64,000 nt of DNA from Paenibacillus mucilaginosus 3016 (GTDB taxonomy: Bacteria > Bacillota > Bacilli > Paenibacillales > NBRC-103111), in NCBI RefSeq assembly GCF_000250655.1, contig NC_016935.1, positions 1,382,001 through 1,446,000 of the forward strand, written 5' to 3'. This document shows, one piece after another, positions 44,401-53,268 of this stretch; position 1 is the stretch's first letter; every line of letters begins with the position of its first letter. The notes beneath the pieces were generated by a model that was not told where the DNA came from, did not search any database, and was given only the letters and a program-made list of their open reading frames with translations. The position numbers and the translations under genes are program-made.

Positions 44401-46309
44401 GGGGAAGGCCGGGACACGGCCGGTTTGGATCAGCAACGTGAAGCTCACCCAAACGGAAGCGCCGGATCCGAATCCGGTAAAGGAAGTGCTGCCGGACGGC
44501 AATTATATCTATAACGGCACCTTCGATCAGGGCGACGACCGGAAGATGTTCTGGGACTTTCTTACCGTGGATGGCGCAGAAGCAGACTTTGGGGTCACGA
44601 ACGGGTGGCTCGGCTCCCACCTGGTTAGAGAGCTTAAGGTGGACGTCAAAAAAGAAGGGCCTCATGCATCCTCTGTGGCTGTAAGTCAGAACAACCTGTC
44701 TCTGGACAAAGCGTCTGCGTATAGTGTCATGTTCAGCGCAAGGGCAGAATCTCCGCGTTCCATGGAATGGAATATGAAAGCGGTTGACCCGCAAAACATC
44801 GTATTCCTAAGCGAAAGAAAGCTGGAGCTGACTCCGGAGATGAAGAACTACCAGTTCGACTTTGCCACAGCCGATTTAGACGGTCCCTTGAATGCCAAGC
44901 TTGAATTACTGCTCGGGAACGCCCTTGGCAGTGTCTATCTGGATAACGTCCGGCTTGTGAAACGGGGAATTCCTACTGAAGTGAACGGATGGACGCATAT
45001 GGAAGCTGACCAATACTGGGGAATGCAGGGGATTCAGGTGGGCGCAGACGGGACTGTCGGCTATCTGGATACAGGGGATTATTTTGAATTCAAACTGAAT
45101 GTCTCGCAGGCTGGTAAGTATCTTGTTCAATCCCGGCTCGCCAGCGATATAGGCGAATCCTTCGCCAGACTGACGTGGCGCGATGCCAACCGGAAGGTAA
45201 TGGGCACACAGGACTATGGTATCGGCCGCACAGGCGGGTGGGATACTTACCGCACGATGGACCTGGGGCAGGTTCACTTGACTCCGGGCGTGTATTACCT
45301 GGAGATCTCAGGTGACAAATTCAACACCGATTGGGTGGAGCTGAGCCCCTCCCTGATCGACAATGGCGGCTTCGATGAGGGTCTGCAGGGGTGGGATTAC
45401 TTCGAAGCGGATTGGCTGCCGGGTGTAAGCCCGTCCTTCGCTGAAGCTAAGGATGGGAAACTTCAGGTCAGCATCTCCGACCCGGGTACGGAAGAGTGGA
45501 ACATTCAAGTGAAGCAGCCAGGCAGATCGCTCCTTAAGGGCCGGTCCTATACCGTGAGCTTTGATGTGTATTCCACGATGGAGCGGAACATACTGGTGGT
45601 AATCCAGCATGACGGTACCCAGGATAACGTTTGGACGCCTTATTATGAGAACATGATCCATCTGGACGGCACGCAGCAGCATGTAGAAGATGCTTTTATA
45701 ATGCAGCATGACTCCGATCCGAGTGCCCTCTTTCAGTTTGCGCTTGGACAGACCGGCGCCATCTCCGTCTCGCATGCCGTCTATATCGACAATGTGGTGT
45801 TGAAGGAACGGGCCGCTATCCAGCCTCAAGGTATCAATCTGCTGCCGAATTCGGATTTCTCTCAAGGGACATCCGGCTGGGCTTCTTACTCGCCGGAAGC
45901 AGATCAGCTTATGGTATCTGCTGCGGAGGAACAGCTGAAGATCGACATAGGCACGCCGGGCAGCAATCCGTGGGATCGGCAGGTCTTCCTGGAGGGCGTT
46001 GCTTTTCAGGAAGGATACAATTATACACTTACCTTCAAAGCCCGAACAACCAAGACGCCGAGGAAAATGAATGTGAGCACCGGCCGGCTGAGCGGAGCCC
46101 CCGACTATGTATGGACGGGTTACCATTCCGAGATCATCGATCTGACAGCTGAGGCGCAGACGCACACCGTGAATTTCGATGTACGGCAGCCCACGAATCA
46201 CAGCGGCCGTGTTAGTCTTGAGCTGGGGAACATCGACGGAGGCGATTCGGGCGGATTGTCTGTATATATTGATGATATCCGCTTGGTGAATAACGGGCCT
46301 TCAATGTGA
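41474..46309 (+). CDS. S-layer-anchored GH16 beta-1,3-glucanase with multiple carbohydrate-binding modules
   Basis: 1611 residues. Signal peptide 1-26. Three SLH domains (about 40-210), each with a GYPDGTFRP- and PITRAE-type core, attach it to cell-wall polymer. A beta-strand-rich spacer follows, then a Gly/Ser/Asp repeat linker (about 415-477, GGGSDPGDGDDDS-like). The GH16 domain (about 570-815) has the catalytic EIDIME motif with Glu693, Asp695 and Glu698, laminarinase type. Behind it are two CBM4/9-like modules, a CBM6-like module (GWTHMEADQYWGMQGIQ...) and two more CBM4/9-like modules. ATG 41474 follows AAGGAG. It would cut laminarin or fungal glucan at the surface and supply the adjacent ABC/GH1 system. 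The 190-bp gap before it shows no gene. Confidence 0.93.
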   Translation: MKMRKALVIGLSVLTLWGQAAGGILANPPVPGSHEAELLDLSQHWSAAEVVKWVDAKVLEGYPDGTFRPDAPITRAEFVSVLQRLFGFRISASGGQAAFTDIEADAWYKETVTAALRQGYVSGYPDNTFRPNAPITREEAAVLAARMFRLEARHDGEGTMLPYPDADRISGFARNAAEAMLAEGSITGYPDGTFRPQEPITRAETVSLLKRLTGEVFHKQGTYGKAESMPNAIVNAPGIKLSDAAIAGRLYLTEGLGGGDVVLERVQVKGVTHIGGGGSVQLTDSTFGTVVIKKQEQEIRVTAAGTTTVERLEVRSEALVEAVSSGMKDVLIHTEGPNDTVTLSGSFGRVEVASADSHVVVTAGSTIGELHILEGAKGTKVESAGALRSLLVDADGVSLNGKMIAKGASWKDVKPQGGNNSPGSGGSDPGDGDDGSGGGSEPGEGDDDSGGGSDPGGGNDDSGGGSDPGDGDDDSDQGLAYTVQAGKLHGTTRIDALAGEGRHLAVKVSHEVLPQPAAGDKAPADRTVHNPYVPGSDISGVDAVTNKYIGLYELDSNQRVMGYRLIELGADQIAAEAWKLRWADEFDQPGIDPAKWNFIEGGGGYGNNELQNYTNRPENARVEDGSLVIEAREESFGGSPYTSSKLTSQGKGEWTYGRYEIRAKLPAGQGIWPAIWMMPADETLYGPWPSSGEIDIMELLGHRPGQIFGTLHYGKPKEETQASYILPGNKGFDDDYHVFAIEWEPGEIRHYVDGILYSRMNDWFSHNSNEAAAYTYPAPFDRDFYMQLNLAVGGNWPGNPDATTTFPQRMLVDYVRVYELDGMYRSAGTRPKHEVVLREPAADGNYIINGRFENGLDAWQFQPFAPPADLFGGTGDVAVDQGAARITIGQEGSQTYAVQFVQPQIPLEKGASYRLTFDARSDGERTMVTGISGPERSYTRYLDDQSVVLNSELQRYTYDFEMKAETDGSARLEFNLGKAGTRPVWISNVKLTQTEAPDPNPVKEVLPDGNYIYNGTFDQGDDRKMFWDFLTVDGAEADFGVTNGWLGSHLVRELKVDVKKEGPHASSVAVSQNNLSLDKASAYSVMFSARAESPRSMEWNMKAVDPQNIVFLSERKLELTPEMKNYQFDFATADLDGPLNAKLELLLGNALGSVYLDNVRLVKRGIPTEVNGWTHMEADQYWGMQGIQVGADGTVGYLDTGDYFEFKLNVSQAGKYLVQSRLASDIGESFARLTWRDANRKVMGTQDYGIGRTGGWDTYRTMDLGQVHLTPGVYYLEISGDKFNTDWVELSPSLIDNGGFDEGLQGWDYFEADWLPGVSPSFAEAKDGKLQVSISDPGTEEWNIQVKQPGRSLLKGRSYTVSFDVYSTMERNILVVIQHDGTQDNVWTPYYENMIHLDGTQQHVEDAFIMQHDSDPSALFQFALGQTGAISVSHAVYIDNVVLKERAAIQPQGINLLPNSDFSQGTSGWASYSPEADQLMVSAAEEQLKIDIGTPGSNPWDRQVFLEGVAFQEGYNYTLTFKARTTKTPRKMNVSTGRLSGAPDYVWTGYHSEIIDLTAEAQTHTVNFDVRQPTNHSGRVSLELGNIDGGDSGGLSVYIDDIRLVNNGPSM

Positions 46310-46347
46310 CAGTAAACCACATCTGATTTGAAACAGGGGATCATGCT

Positions 46348-46376
46348 AAAGCCCTCCGGGTTTCGGGGGGCTTTTG
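46348..46376. terminator. Intrinsic terminator between convergent genes
   Basis: AAAGCCCTCCG and CGGGGGGCTTT form an 11-bp stem with one G-T pair; TTTT follows on plus and AAA-rich sequence on minus is limited, so it mainly serves the plus strand. Confidence 0.75.
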
Positions 46377-46424
46377 CCTATGTTCGAATGTCGGAAATGA
46401 TGACTTTGCAAAAGGATCGTTTTG

Positions 46425-48029
46425 TCAAACTTGGTCGCGATATTCCTGGGGTGTTACCCCGTATCGTTCTTTGAACACTTTGATAAAGTAATGCGCATTG
46501 GAATACCCGAGCTCCGATGAGATTTCATAAATTTTATCACTGAAGTTCTTGAGGAGATAAGCGGCTTTGTCCATCTTGGCATTGTAGATCAGCTCACTGA
46601 TGCTTTGTCCGGTTTCCGTTTTATAAACCTTGGACAAATAAGCGGGGTGGAGTGAGACTTGGGCGGCAATCGTCTGCAGAGTAACGGTCGACAGATGGGC
46701 TTCCACAAACTGATGAATGGTTTGGACGAGAGCGCTTTTGGAATGCTTGACCTCGAACTCCAGTTCTTTTCGGATCCCGCTCACCATGCGGAAAGTCCAC
46801 TCTTCGACCAGCTGGATCGATCTGAGATGCTCGGGAGGAAGCGGAGCTCCTGCCATATCAGACAATAGCCGGCCATTTTTATGGGCAATATAGTAAAAAG
46901 CGGACGAAAGCACGGTATAGGCTTCCATAAGATGCTCCTGCGAATCATTCCACTCGCTGCGGATTTCCCTGAATATCGAGTACAGCTTCTCTTCGAAGGC
47001 ATCCCAGCGTCCCGATTCGTACAGATGGATCAAAGTGGGCGGCTCGTACAGCGATCGAATCGTTTGGACCGACAGAGGCTCTGGGTCGCCGGAGAGGGAG
47101 AGAAAGTATCCTGTGTCCTTGCCGATTCTCTTGCGCAGCGCCGCTAAGGAGTCCTGGTAAATCGCTTGAATGCCTTCAGGGAATGTTCCCCACTTGCCCG
47201 TCACGACCGAGATGCCTCCGCCGAGATAAATGTTTACATTTCGCTGAAGCTGGCTGGCCAAAGACTCCAAGGCATGGTCAGAAGTATCGGGTGAATCGAA
47301 GGGAGAGCTCTTGGGGGTAACGACATAAACAAGCATCTCATGGAGGTCCTTGCAGGACCATAATTGAAACTGCTCCGAGAACGTTTCCCGTGCAATGTTG
47401 TCAATGGCATACTCAAACAGCAGTAAGCTGTCCGTATCATGTTTGAGAAAAAATTCCTCCAGCCGAATCAGCATGACGCTGATCCGGTCTCCTTGGAAGA
47501 AGGGAATCCGATATTTATCCAGCTGTTCCGCTAGAGACGGTGAATTTGTGCTCCTGCCTTGAAGGAGCTCATTAAGCAGCTTATCCTTCAAGAGGGGCAA
47601 ATGTTCCTCGAATGTGCGGATCGCATGATCGTAAGAAGCCAGGGCTTTCCACTCATCCCGCATTTGATCTGCCACATTCCGGATCGTGGCCATAAAATCG
47701 GCATCGCTGATGGGCTTCAGCAAATATTCGCTTACCTCGTGGGACAACGCTTTACGTGCATAGTCGAACTCTGCATAGCCGGAAAGCAGAATGCATTTGG
47801 TCCGCTTATATTGACGGCGAATCGTCTCAGCCAGCTCTATACCGGACATACCCGGCATGGAAATATCGGTGACCACGATATCGATGGCGGTGTGCTCCAT
47901 GATTTGCAATGCTTCCGCACCCGAGGAGGCAGTGAATACTTCTTCAATCTGCAGCTCGCTCCACGGTATCGTTGCAGCCAAATCTTCTACAACGTAGGAT
48001 TCATCATCCACCAGTAATAGGGTAAGCAT
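46425..48029 (-). CDS. YesN-like AraC-type response regulator
   Basis: 534 residues. The receiver domain has acidic VDDE (8-10), phospho-acceptor Asp55 (IVVTDISMPG), the S/T at LLSGYAE and the Lys in LLKPI. A long middle region follows, and the C-terminus carries the AraC double HTH (VTLQTIAAQVSLHPAYLSKVYK and IYEISSELGYSNAHYFIKVFKERYGVTPQEYR). Phosphorylated by the kinase encoded just upstream, it would activate glycan-use genes. ATG 48029 follows AGGAGG; 36 bases separate it from the kinase stop. Confidence 0.94.
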   Translation of the reverse strand: MLTLLLVDDESYVVEDLAATIPWSELQIEEVFTASSGAEALQIMEHTAIDIVVTDISMPGMSGIELAETIRRQYKRTKCILLSGYAEFDYARKALSHEVSEYLLKPISDADFMATIRNVADQMRDEWKALASYDHAIRTFEEHLPLLKDKLLNELLQGRSTNSPSLAEQLDKYRIPFFQGDRISVMLIRLEEFFLKHDTDSLLLFEYAIDNIARETFSEQFQLWSCKDLHEMLVYVVTPKSSPFDSPDTSDHALESLASQLQRNVNIYLGGGISVVTGKWGTFPEGIQAIYQDSLAALRKRIGKDTGYFLSLSGDPEPLSVQTIRSLYEPPTLIHLYESGRWDAFEEKLYSIFREIRSEWNDSQEHLMEAYTVLSSAFYYIAHKNGRLLSDMAGAPLPPEHLRSIQLVEEWTFRMVSGIRKELEFEVKHSKSALVQTIHQFVEAHLSTVTLQTIAAQVSLHPAYLSKVYKTETGQSISELIYNAKMDKAAYLLKNFSDKIYEISSELGYSNAHYFIKVFKERYGVTPQEYRDQV

Positions 48030-48065
48030 AGTTATTCCTCCTGAGTTTATTGTTGAATGCAAATC

Positions 48066-49784
48066 CTAAGTCTCGATGTTCAGTGTAAACCGGATCCCGC
48101 CTGCGGCCGACTCGCTCACCTGCAGTCCGGAGCCTTGGCCAAAGTGTAAAAGGATTCGCTGGTGCACATTCCATAACCCGTAGCCCGATGACTTCGGTGC
48201 AGGGGCCAGCAGACTGTCGCGAAGCTGCTGCAGCTGCTCAGGTTCCATGCCCACCCCGTCATCCTCTATTACGATGGTCAGCCATCTTCCGGACTGCTCC
48301 GCGCAGATACGGATCATACCGCTGCCAACCTTGGGTTCGATGCCATGTATGATGCTGTTTTCGACAAGCGGCTGAATCAGCAGCTTCGGGATATGGAATT
48401 CCAGTAGAGGCTCCGGAATGTCTATAACATGATCGATTCGCTGCTTTCGCAGGTTTTGTATGTTCAGATAATGGATTACCAGCTTCAACTCCTGACCCAA
48501 CGTGGTCTGGGACGTATCTACACGGGTTAAGTATCGATAGTATTCGCCCAAGCTGAGGGCCATCGACTTAATCGACTCCATATCGCCGACGGACGCCTTG
48601 CTTTTGATGAAAAACAGGCAGTTGTAAAGGAAATGTGGATTAATTTGGGATTGGAGCTGCTTCATCACGGCATCCTGGGAACGGATTTGCTCCAAGTATA
48701 CACGTTCAATGAGCTCCTGGATCCGATCGGCCATCTCGTTGAAGCCCATATACAACATCCGAAATTCATAGGTCCGGATAGGCATTACGCGAGCCGTGAG
48801 ATCCCCTTGCTTGAACTTGTTCATTACCTTGATGAACAGGGATATGGGTCTTTGTATATTCCGGTACAGCAAAGCGGACAGCACGATCCCCAAGATCAGC
48901 AGCATCACCGTGGACACGATAAAGAAATTGCGGCCTTCCTTGATCGGGACGAGCACCCGTTCAAGCGGAACATAGTCGACCAAATACCACCCGAGTGATT
49001 TTGACTGGACATAGTTGACGAGGTACTGCTGGTGATTCAACAGGACCAGTTGCGAACCCTTAGAGGAGAGGGATTGTTCCTTAAGCTTGGCTGTGACTTC
49101 ATTGGTGAGTTCCGCTTGAGAGGATTGATTGGCGATCGTCCCATTCTGCGGGTGAAACAAGAATGGATCTCCTCCCGACCGTTTGAACTGATCGAGCATC
49201 TTGCGTATGTTGTCTTCCTGGAAACGGGTCTCAATCACGAGATTCGGATGTTGGACGGGAGCTCTGCCAAGCTGGGGGGCCGCAACCAGAAAAACAAATT
49301 CGCCTTGCTCAGGCCGTCCGTGTTGGATATAGGTCCATGAACCGTGAATCTGTCCCGTAACCCCTCTGTAATCGCTGTCAAGTGAAGGTGCGGTAGAGAT
49401 GATTTCACTCGTTAACGGGAAATGCAGCAGCATTTGGTTGGGCCACGAGCTGCTGGCACTTTGCAGGGTTAATTTCTCCAAAATCGTGATTCTAAGTTTA
49501 TTGGCGTCGAGCAGATGGTTCAAATGATTGATGTTGCGATAGTCCTGAATGGACGGGTCGCGCTCAAGTGTGTAAGCACTGATGGCAAGCTGGTCGATTT
49601 GGTTCTCCATCTGACTCAGGAAGAATTCCAGCTGGTTTAAGTTGTTTCGCTGAATCTCCTCGCGGACTACGCCGATGTTGATCCCATACGTATGCCGATA
49701 GAGTAAGAAGATAACGAGGAATATCATAAATACAGCGAATATCATTTTGGTCGATAGGTTTGGCTGAATTTTCAATCTGGACAC
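48066..49784 (-). CDS. YesM-like sensor histidine kinase
   Basis: 572 residues. N-terminal helix (about 13-30), extracellular Cache-type sensor (about 35-285), second helix (about 287-308), HAMP (about 310-362), His_kinase domain with phospho-acceptor His384 in QSQINPHFLYN, then a HATPase_c domain with VENSIIHGIEP (N box) and IEDDGVGM. It pairs with the YesN-type regulator. The GTG at 49784 is the best fit to the family start; the ribosome site is weak. The solute-binding lipoprotein gene that starts on the other strand 125 bp away may feed it a ligand signal. Confidence 0.93.
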   Translation of the reverse strand: MSRLKIQPNLSTKMIFAVFMIFLVIFLLYRHTYGINIGVVREEIQRNNLNQLEFFLSQMENQIDQLAISAYTLERDPSIQDYRNINHLNHLLDANKLRITILEKLTLQSASSSWPNQMLLHFPLTSEIISTAPSLDSDYRGVTGQIHGSWTYIQHGRPEQGEFVFLVAAPQLGRAPVQHPNLVIETRFQEDNIRKMLDQFKRSGGDPFLFHPQNGTIANQSSQAELTNEVTAKLKEQSLSSKGSQLVLLNHQQYLVNYVQSKSLGWYLVDYVPLERVLVPIKEGRNFFIVSTVMLLILGIVLSALLYRNIQRPISLFIKVMNKFKQGDLTARVMPIRTYEFRMLYMGFNEMADRIQELIERVYLEQIRSQDAVMKQLQSQINPHFLYNCLFFIKSKASVGDMESIKSMALSLGEYYRYLTRVDTSQTTLGQELKLVIHYLNIQNLRKQRIDHVIDIPEPLLEFHIPKLLIQPLVENSIIHGIEPKVGSGMIRICAEQSGRWLTIVIEDDGVGMEPEQLQQLRDSLLAPAPKSSGYGLWNVHQRILLHFGQGSGLQVSESAAGGIRFTLNIET

Positions 49785-49908
49785 CCACTTTTTATTCTAA
49801 TACACTTATTTAATTAACACTATTTTACTATAGATTTGAAAACAGGAGTAATACATACAGGAAACTCAGTGATGGTTTCCTATCTTAGTAGAAGGCAGTG
49901 GATACTAC

Positions 49909-51516
49909 ATGAAACGCTTTGTACTGCTTGGGATGACGGCACTCTTCCTTCTCTCCGGCTGCCGGCAGGGTGGGGGGAAGGAGTCGGAATCGATGCAGGT
50001 TACATCGGACACGGCCGGAGGTCAGAGCGTCCAATTCAACCCGCAGAAAGACAAATATGATCCTCCGGCAACGATGACCGTGGCTGCAGCGGTGAATCCG
50101 GAGATGACGTTCAAGAATGGCGAGACGCTTGAGGACAATGTGCATACCCGCTGGGTAAAGAAGCGGCTTGGTATCGACATCCGTTACTTGTGGACCATTC
50201 CCAATCAGAATCACTCTTTCGATACCAAACTAAGATTAGAGCTTGCTGCCGGACGGCCCTTCCCCGATGTGCTTCCCGTCAGAGGTGAAGTTGTGCACGA
50301 ATTGATCGACTCCGGTCAGTTTATGGAAGTGGGGGAGCTCTTCGAGCGTTATGCTTCGACGTCTTGGAAGAAAGCGATGGATACCGATCCATCCGTATGG
50401 TTTCCCTACATGAGAAACGGCAAGAAGTATGCCATACCTATTCTGGATTATGAGTATTCCTCCGATCCTGTGCTATGGATCCGCGAGGACTGGCTGAATC
50501 GGTTGAACCTCAAGGCGCCGGAAACCCTGGATGAGCTAACCGACGTGATGAATGCGTTTACGAATGGGGATCCGGATGGCAATCAGACCAAGGATACATA
50601 TGGGCTGGCGGTCGGTTTCAAGAACGGCATGAACAGCTGGATGGCCGATGCCAACTGGATCTTCGGAGGGTTCGGCAGCGTACCGGGACAGTGGAATGTG
50701 GGAGCTGGAGGCAGGCTCGAATACGGTTCGGTAGATCCGGGGGCCGAGAGCGCTTTGGCTTTATTGCAGAAGTGGATGAAGGAGGGGTATATCTCCAGAG
50801 AAGCCGAATGGTTTGATGAGGTGCGAGCCGCCGAGCAATTCGCCTCAGGCAAGGCGGGGGTCGTTGCCGGGCCGATCTGGATGAAATATTGGCCGCTCGG
50901 TGAAATGAAGGCGAGGAACAAGGACGCGGTGATCTCCGCATATAAGATACCCTCCGGCCCGGGAGGTAAGATTGCACGCAGGGGCAGCCGGCTTAACAAC
51001 GGAGCGGTGCTGATCAACAAGGAAATGAAGCATCCGGAGCTGTTTTTTACGTATCAAAATTATTTGTTTGATCATTACGCACAGCAATCCGGTGAATTCA
51101 AATACGGATTAGCCGAAGGTTATGATTGGGTGAGGACACCGGAGGGTCAGGAGTCGACGAATCCCAGCGATATCCCCGGCGGGTACGTACGGGTGGCTGC
51201 GTATACTTTGACATTTGACGGGGCGAGGATTCCGGAAGCATGGAACAAGAACGTTGTGCCTGAGGATGTTCCTATTCATGAGGTGCTGCTAAGTCAGGCT
51301 GGTGCCTCGAAGAAAGACATGTTTCGAGGGGGCCCGACGGAAACAATGGGACTGAAAGGGGAACTGCTCAAGAAGTTGGAGAAGGAAACCTTTATTCAAA
51401 TCATTTATTCGCGGCTCCCGGCTGCAGCCTTCCGTGAATTTACGAGATCATGGAGACAACTTGGGGGTGAACAGATCACCGAGGAAGTGAATCAGTGGTA
51501 TGACGAGGTGAAGTAA
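49909..51516 (+). CDS. Orphan solute-binding lipoprotein next to the YesM/YesN pair
   Basis: 535 residues. Signal peptide MKRFVLLGMTALFL with lipobox LSGC. It is a long family 1-type binding protein (MTVAAAVNPEMTFKNGETLEDN, YAIPILDYEYSSDPVLWIREDWL) that differs from the other three in the window. No permease genes follow. Position, divergent from a sensor kinase, fits a binding protein that presents ligand to the kinase or joins a transporter encoded elsewhere. ATG 49909 has only a weak site upstream (AGAAGGCAGTGG). Confidence 0.88.
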   Translation: MKRFVLLGMTALFLLSGCRQGGGKESESMQVTSDTAGGQSVQFNPQKDKYDPPATMTVAAAVNPEMTFKNGETLEDNVHTRWVKKRLGIDIRYLWTIPNQNHSFDTKLRLELAAGRPFPDVLPVRGEVVHELIDSGQFMEVGELFERYASTSWKKAMDTDPSVWFPYMRNGKKYAIPILDYEYSSDPVLWIREDWLNRLNLKAPETLDELTDVMNAFTNGDPDGNQTKDTYGLAVGFKNGMNSWMADANWIFGGFGSVPGQWNVGAGGRLEYGSVDPGAESALALLQKWMKEGYISREAEWFDEVRAAEQFASGKAGVVAGPIWMKYWPLGEMKARNKDAVISAYKIPSGPGGKIARRGSRLNNGAVLINKEMKHPELFFTYQNYLFDHYAQQSGEFKYGLAEGYDWVRTPEGQESTNPSDIPGGYVRVAAYTLTFDGARIPEAWNKNVVPEDVPIHEVLLSQAGASKKDMFRGGPTETMGLKGELLKKLEKETFIQIIYSRLPAAAFREFTRSWRQLGGEQITEEVNQWYDEVK

Positions 51517-51662
51517 ATGCAAGAGAAGGAGCGCCGATGAATGAGATCATCGGCACCCCTTTCTGCAGTATGCACGGCACAGGCTTCGTCTTTATGGTGA
51601 ACGTCAGGATGGATATTGTGAGCGTTTTCTATAAGTTGGATAATGAGTGTTTGTTTTGGGTT

Positions 51663-52376
51663 TTAATTGCTCGTATACTTTACCCAATCGTAGTAAGCAT
51701 AGAGAGGAGTTTTTCCGTCATAACTCCCGAGCCAGGAATCCACGCCCGTGCCATTCCAAACATTCATCATTATCTTTCCAGGCGTTTGCGGAATGTTAGA
51801 GGTGGCGGTATGCTTCAATACGCCATCAACATACCACTTAATGGAGCCTGGCTGCCAATCAAACGCATACGTATGAAATCCTTGTGAAGCATCGAAGCCG
51901 AGGTCAACGACCTTCTCATGACCGCCGACACCATTGGTATAGTAATTAAATTGTACTTTCGTGGTGTCCTTGCCAAGGAATTCGATATCGATCTCATCCC
52001 ACTGGGTTCCATCACTCGGGCCGGTATAGGTGAAGAAAGAGGAGACAATACCCACATTCTTGGCAGGCTTCATGTTGACCTCGTATTTGCCGAAGCCGTA
52101 TTTGTTCGTGGAACGGTACTCGCCACAATCAAACTTGTTGTAGGATGGACTTGTGATCTTTAGTTCCAATTGTCCGCCGCTAGTGAAATTGGCATTGTTT
52201 GCTCTCCACGTACAATTAAACATGGATCCGTTGGAGTAATTGTTCGCTTTTTCCCAGGTGCTAGGATTGTGATAAGTGAGCGGCTCCCAGAACACCCACG
52301 CAGCTGATGCGGATGTAACCAGACAAAGCGATAGAATTAATCCGACAAGTGCAAGCATCCATTTCTTCTTTTTCAT
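51663..52376 (-). CDS. bglS: Secreted GH16 beta-1,3-1,4-glucanase (lichenase)
   Basis: 237 residues, the size of Bacillus/Paenibacillus lichenases. Signal peptide [25 protein letters not shown], mature start near AWVFWEPL. The catalytic motif DEIDIEFLG gives Glu128, Asp130 and Glu132, and the preceding [20 protein letters not shown] and [11 protein letters not shown] are lichenase-specific. It hydrolyses beta-1,4 bonds next to beta-1,3 bonds in cereal beta-glucan and lichenan. ATG follows AGGAGGTATACT. It sits 3'-to-3' with the orphan binding-protein gene. Confidence 0.96.
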   Translation of the reverse strand: MKKKKWMLALVGLILSLCLVTSASAAWVFWEPLTYHNPSTWEKANNYSNGSMFNCTWRANNANFTSGGQLELKITSPSYNKFDCGEYRSTNKYGFGKYEVNMKPAKNVGIVSSFFTYTGPSDGTQWDEIDIEFLGKDTTKVQFNYYTNGVGGHEKVVDLGFDASQGFHTYAFDWQPGSIKWYVDGVLKHTATSNIPQTPGKIMMNVWNGTGVDSWLGSYDGKTPLYAYYDWVKYTSN

Positions 52377-52634
52377 TAGTATACCTCCTGAGTATAGAGA
52401 TTGCGTTACAACTCTATGCTATCAGGGTCGCATAATGTAAGCGATACCAATTATTTGAGATAAATAACAATATCGTAGCCTGTAATATGGGATTCATCCT
52501 ACCGGCTTTCCCGTGTAGGATTTTCCTTTGTCATACCTGTTACTTTATGATATACTGTTGCCATATTATTTTCTGTTTTTTTGTGCACCCGCCAAGCGGC
52601 TCAGGGTGAAAAGTAGGGTAGATTGTAGACCCAG

Positions 52635-52720
52635 AATGACCTCTTTAGGTATTGACTCGTACACACGGGATTTCTCTGTGTACTGAAGCGTCGATGCTTA
52701 AAGAGGTCATTTTGTTTTTA
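52635..52720 (+). repeat. 13-bp perfect inverted repeat with T-rich tail
   Basis: AATGACCTCTTTA (52635-52647) and TAAAGAGGTCATT (52699-52711) are exact complements 51 bases apart, and TTTGTTTTT follows. The second arm overlaps the first codons of the small decayed gene, so it may be an attenuator-like structure or an element end. Confidence 0.5.
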
Positions 52721-52786
52721 CGACCTAAATTCGACGAAGGAGGATGGCGACTATGCCAAAGATATCCCAGAGCACCCTTGATATGA
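52694..52786 (+). pseudogene. Decayed copy of an unknown small gene family (copy 2)
   Basis: ATG 52694 opens MLKEVILFLRPKFDEGGWRL and continues to a TGA at 52784 (30 residues). The part PKFDEGGWRLC is shared in frame with 34780-34815. The following DNA to about 53060 contains further protein-like but broken stretches (for example YVRVGGKWIGYLGPQTFWL near 52927-52983) of unknown identity. Confidence 0.35.
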
Positions 52787-53268
52787 TCGAGAACATTCAC
52801 ACCTACGATGTGGTGACACGACTAGGTCACTGAAGAGAAGCGGGCAATCAGTTGGATAAGACTTTACCCTGAGAGCATCGCAGAAGACTACGTCAAGGAA
52901 GTGGTTGTAGACAAAACAACGGATATGTACGAGTCGGCGGGAAATGGATAGGATATCTCGGTCCCCAAACTTTCTGGCTAAAAATCGAAGATACTTGGCT
53001 AGGCGAAGCTTGGATTGTCGACCCCAATCATGGAATAGGATCTCGAAAAGCGCTTTGGTAACGTCGAATCTGACTCTCTCGTTATTAAAAAGTTAAAGGA
53101 AGTCATATGTCCTTATGCACATTGACTTCCCTATCGTTCAGTTCCTATCTTTGATGTTATGTTTTTGTATCAAGGCCAATACCTCTTCCTTTGTCAAAAA
53201 AGTTAGTTTGAAGGTACTTAATCAAGTCACTCACACAAACTCCCCCCCTCAAAATTCGTTTTCATCCG
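52787..53268. other. Gene-poor remnant region
   Basis: No intact gene, RNA or clear repeat was seen here apart from short frames without ribosome sites. It appears to be decayed mobile or accessory DNA. Confidence 0.4.
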
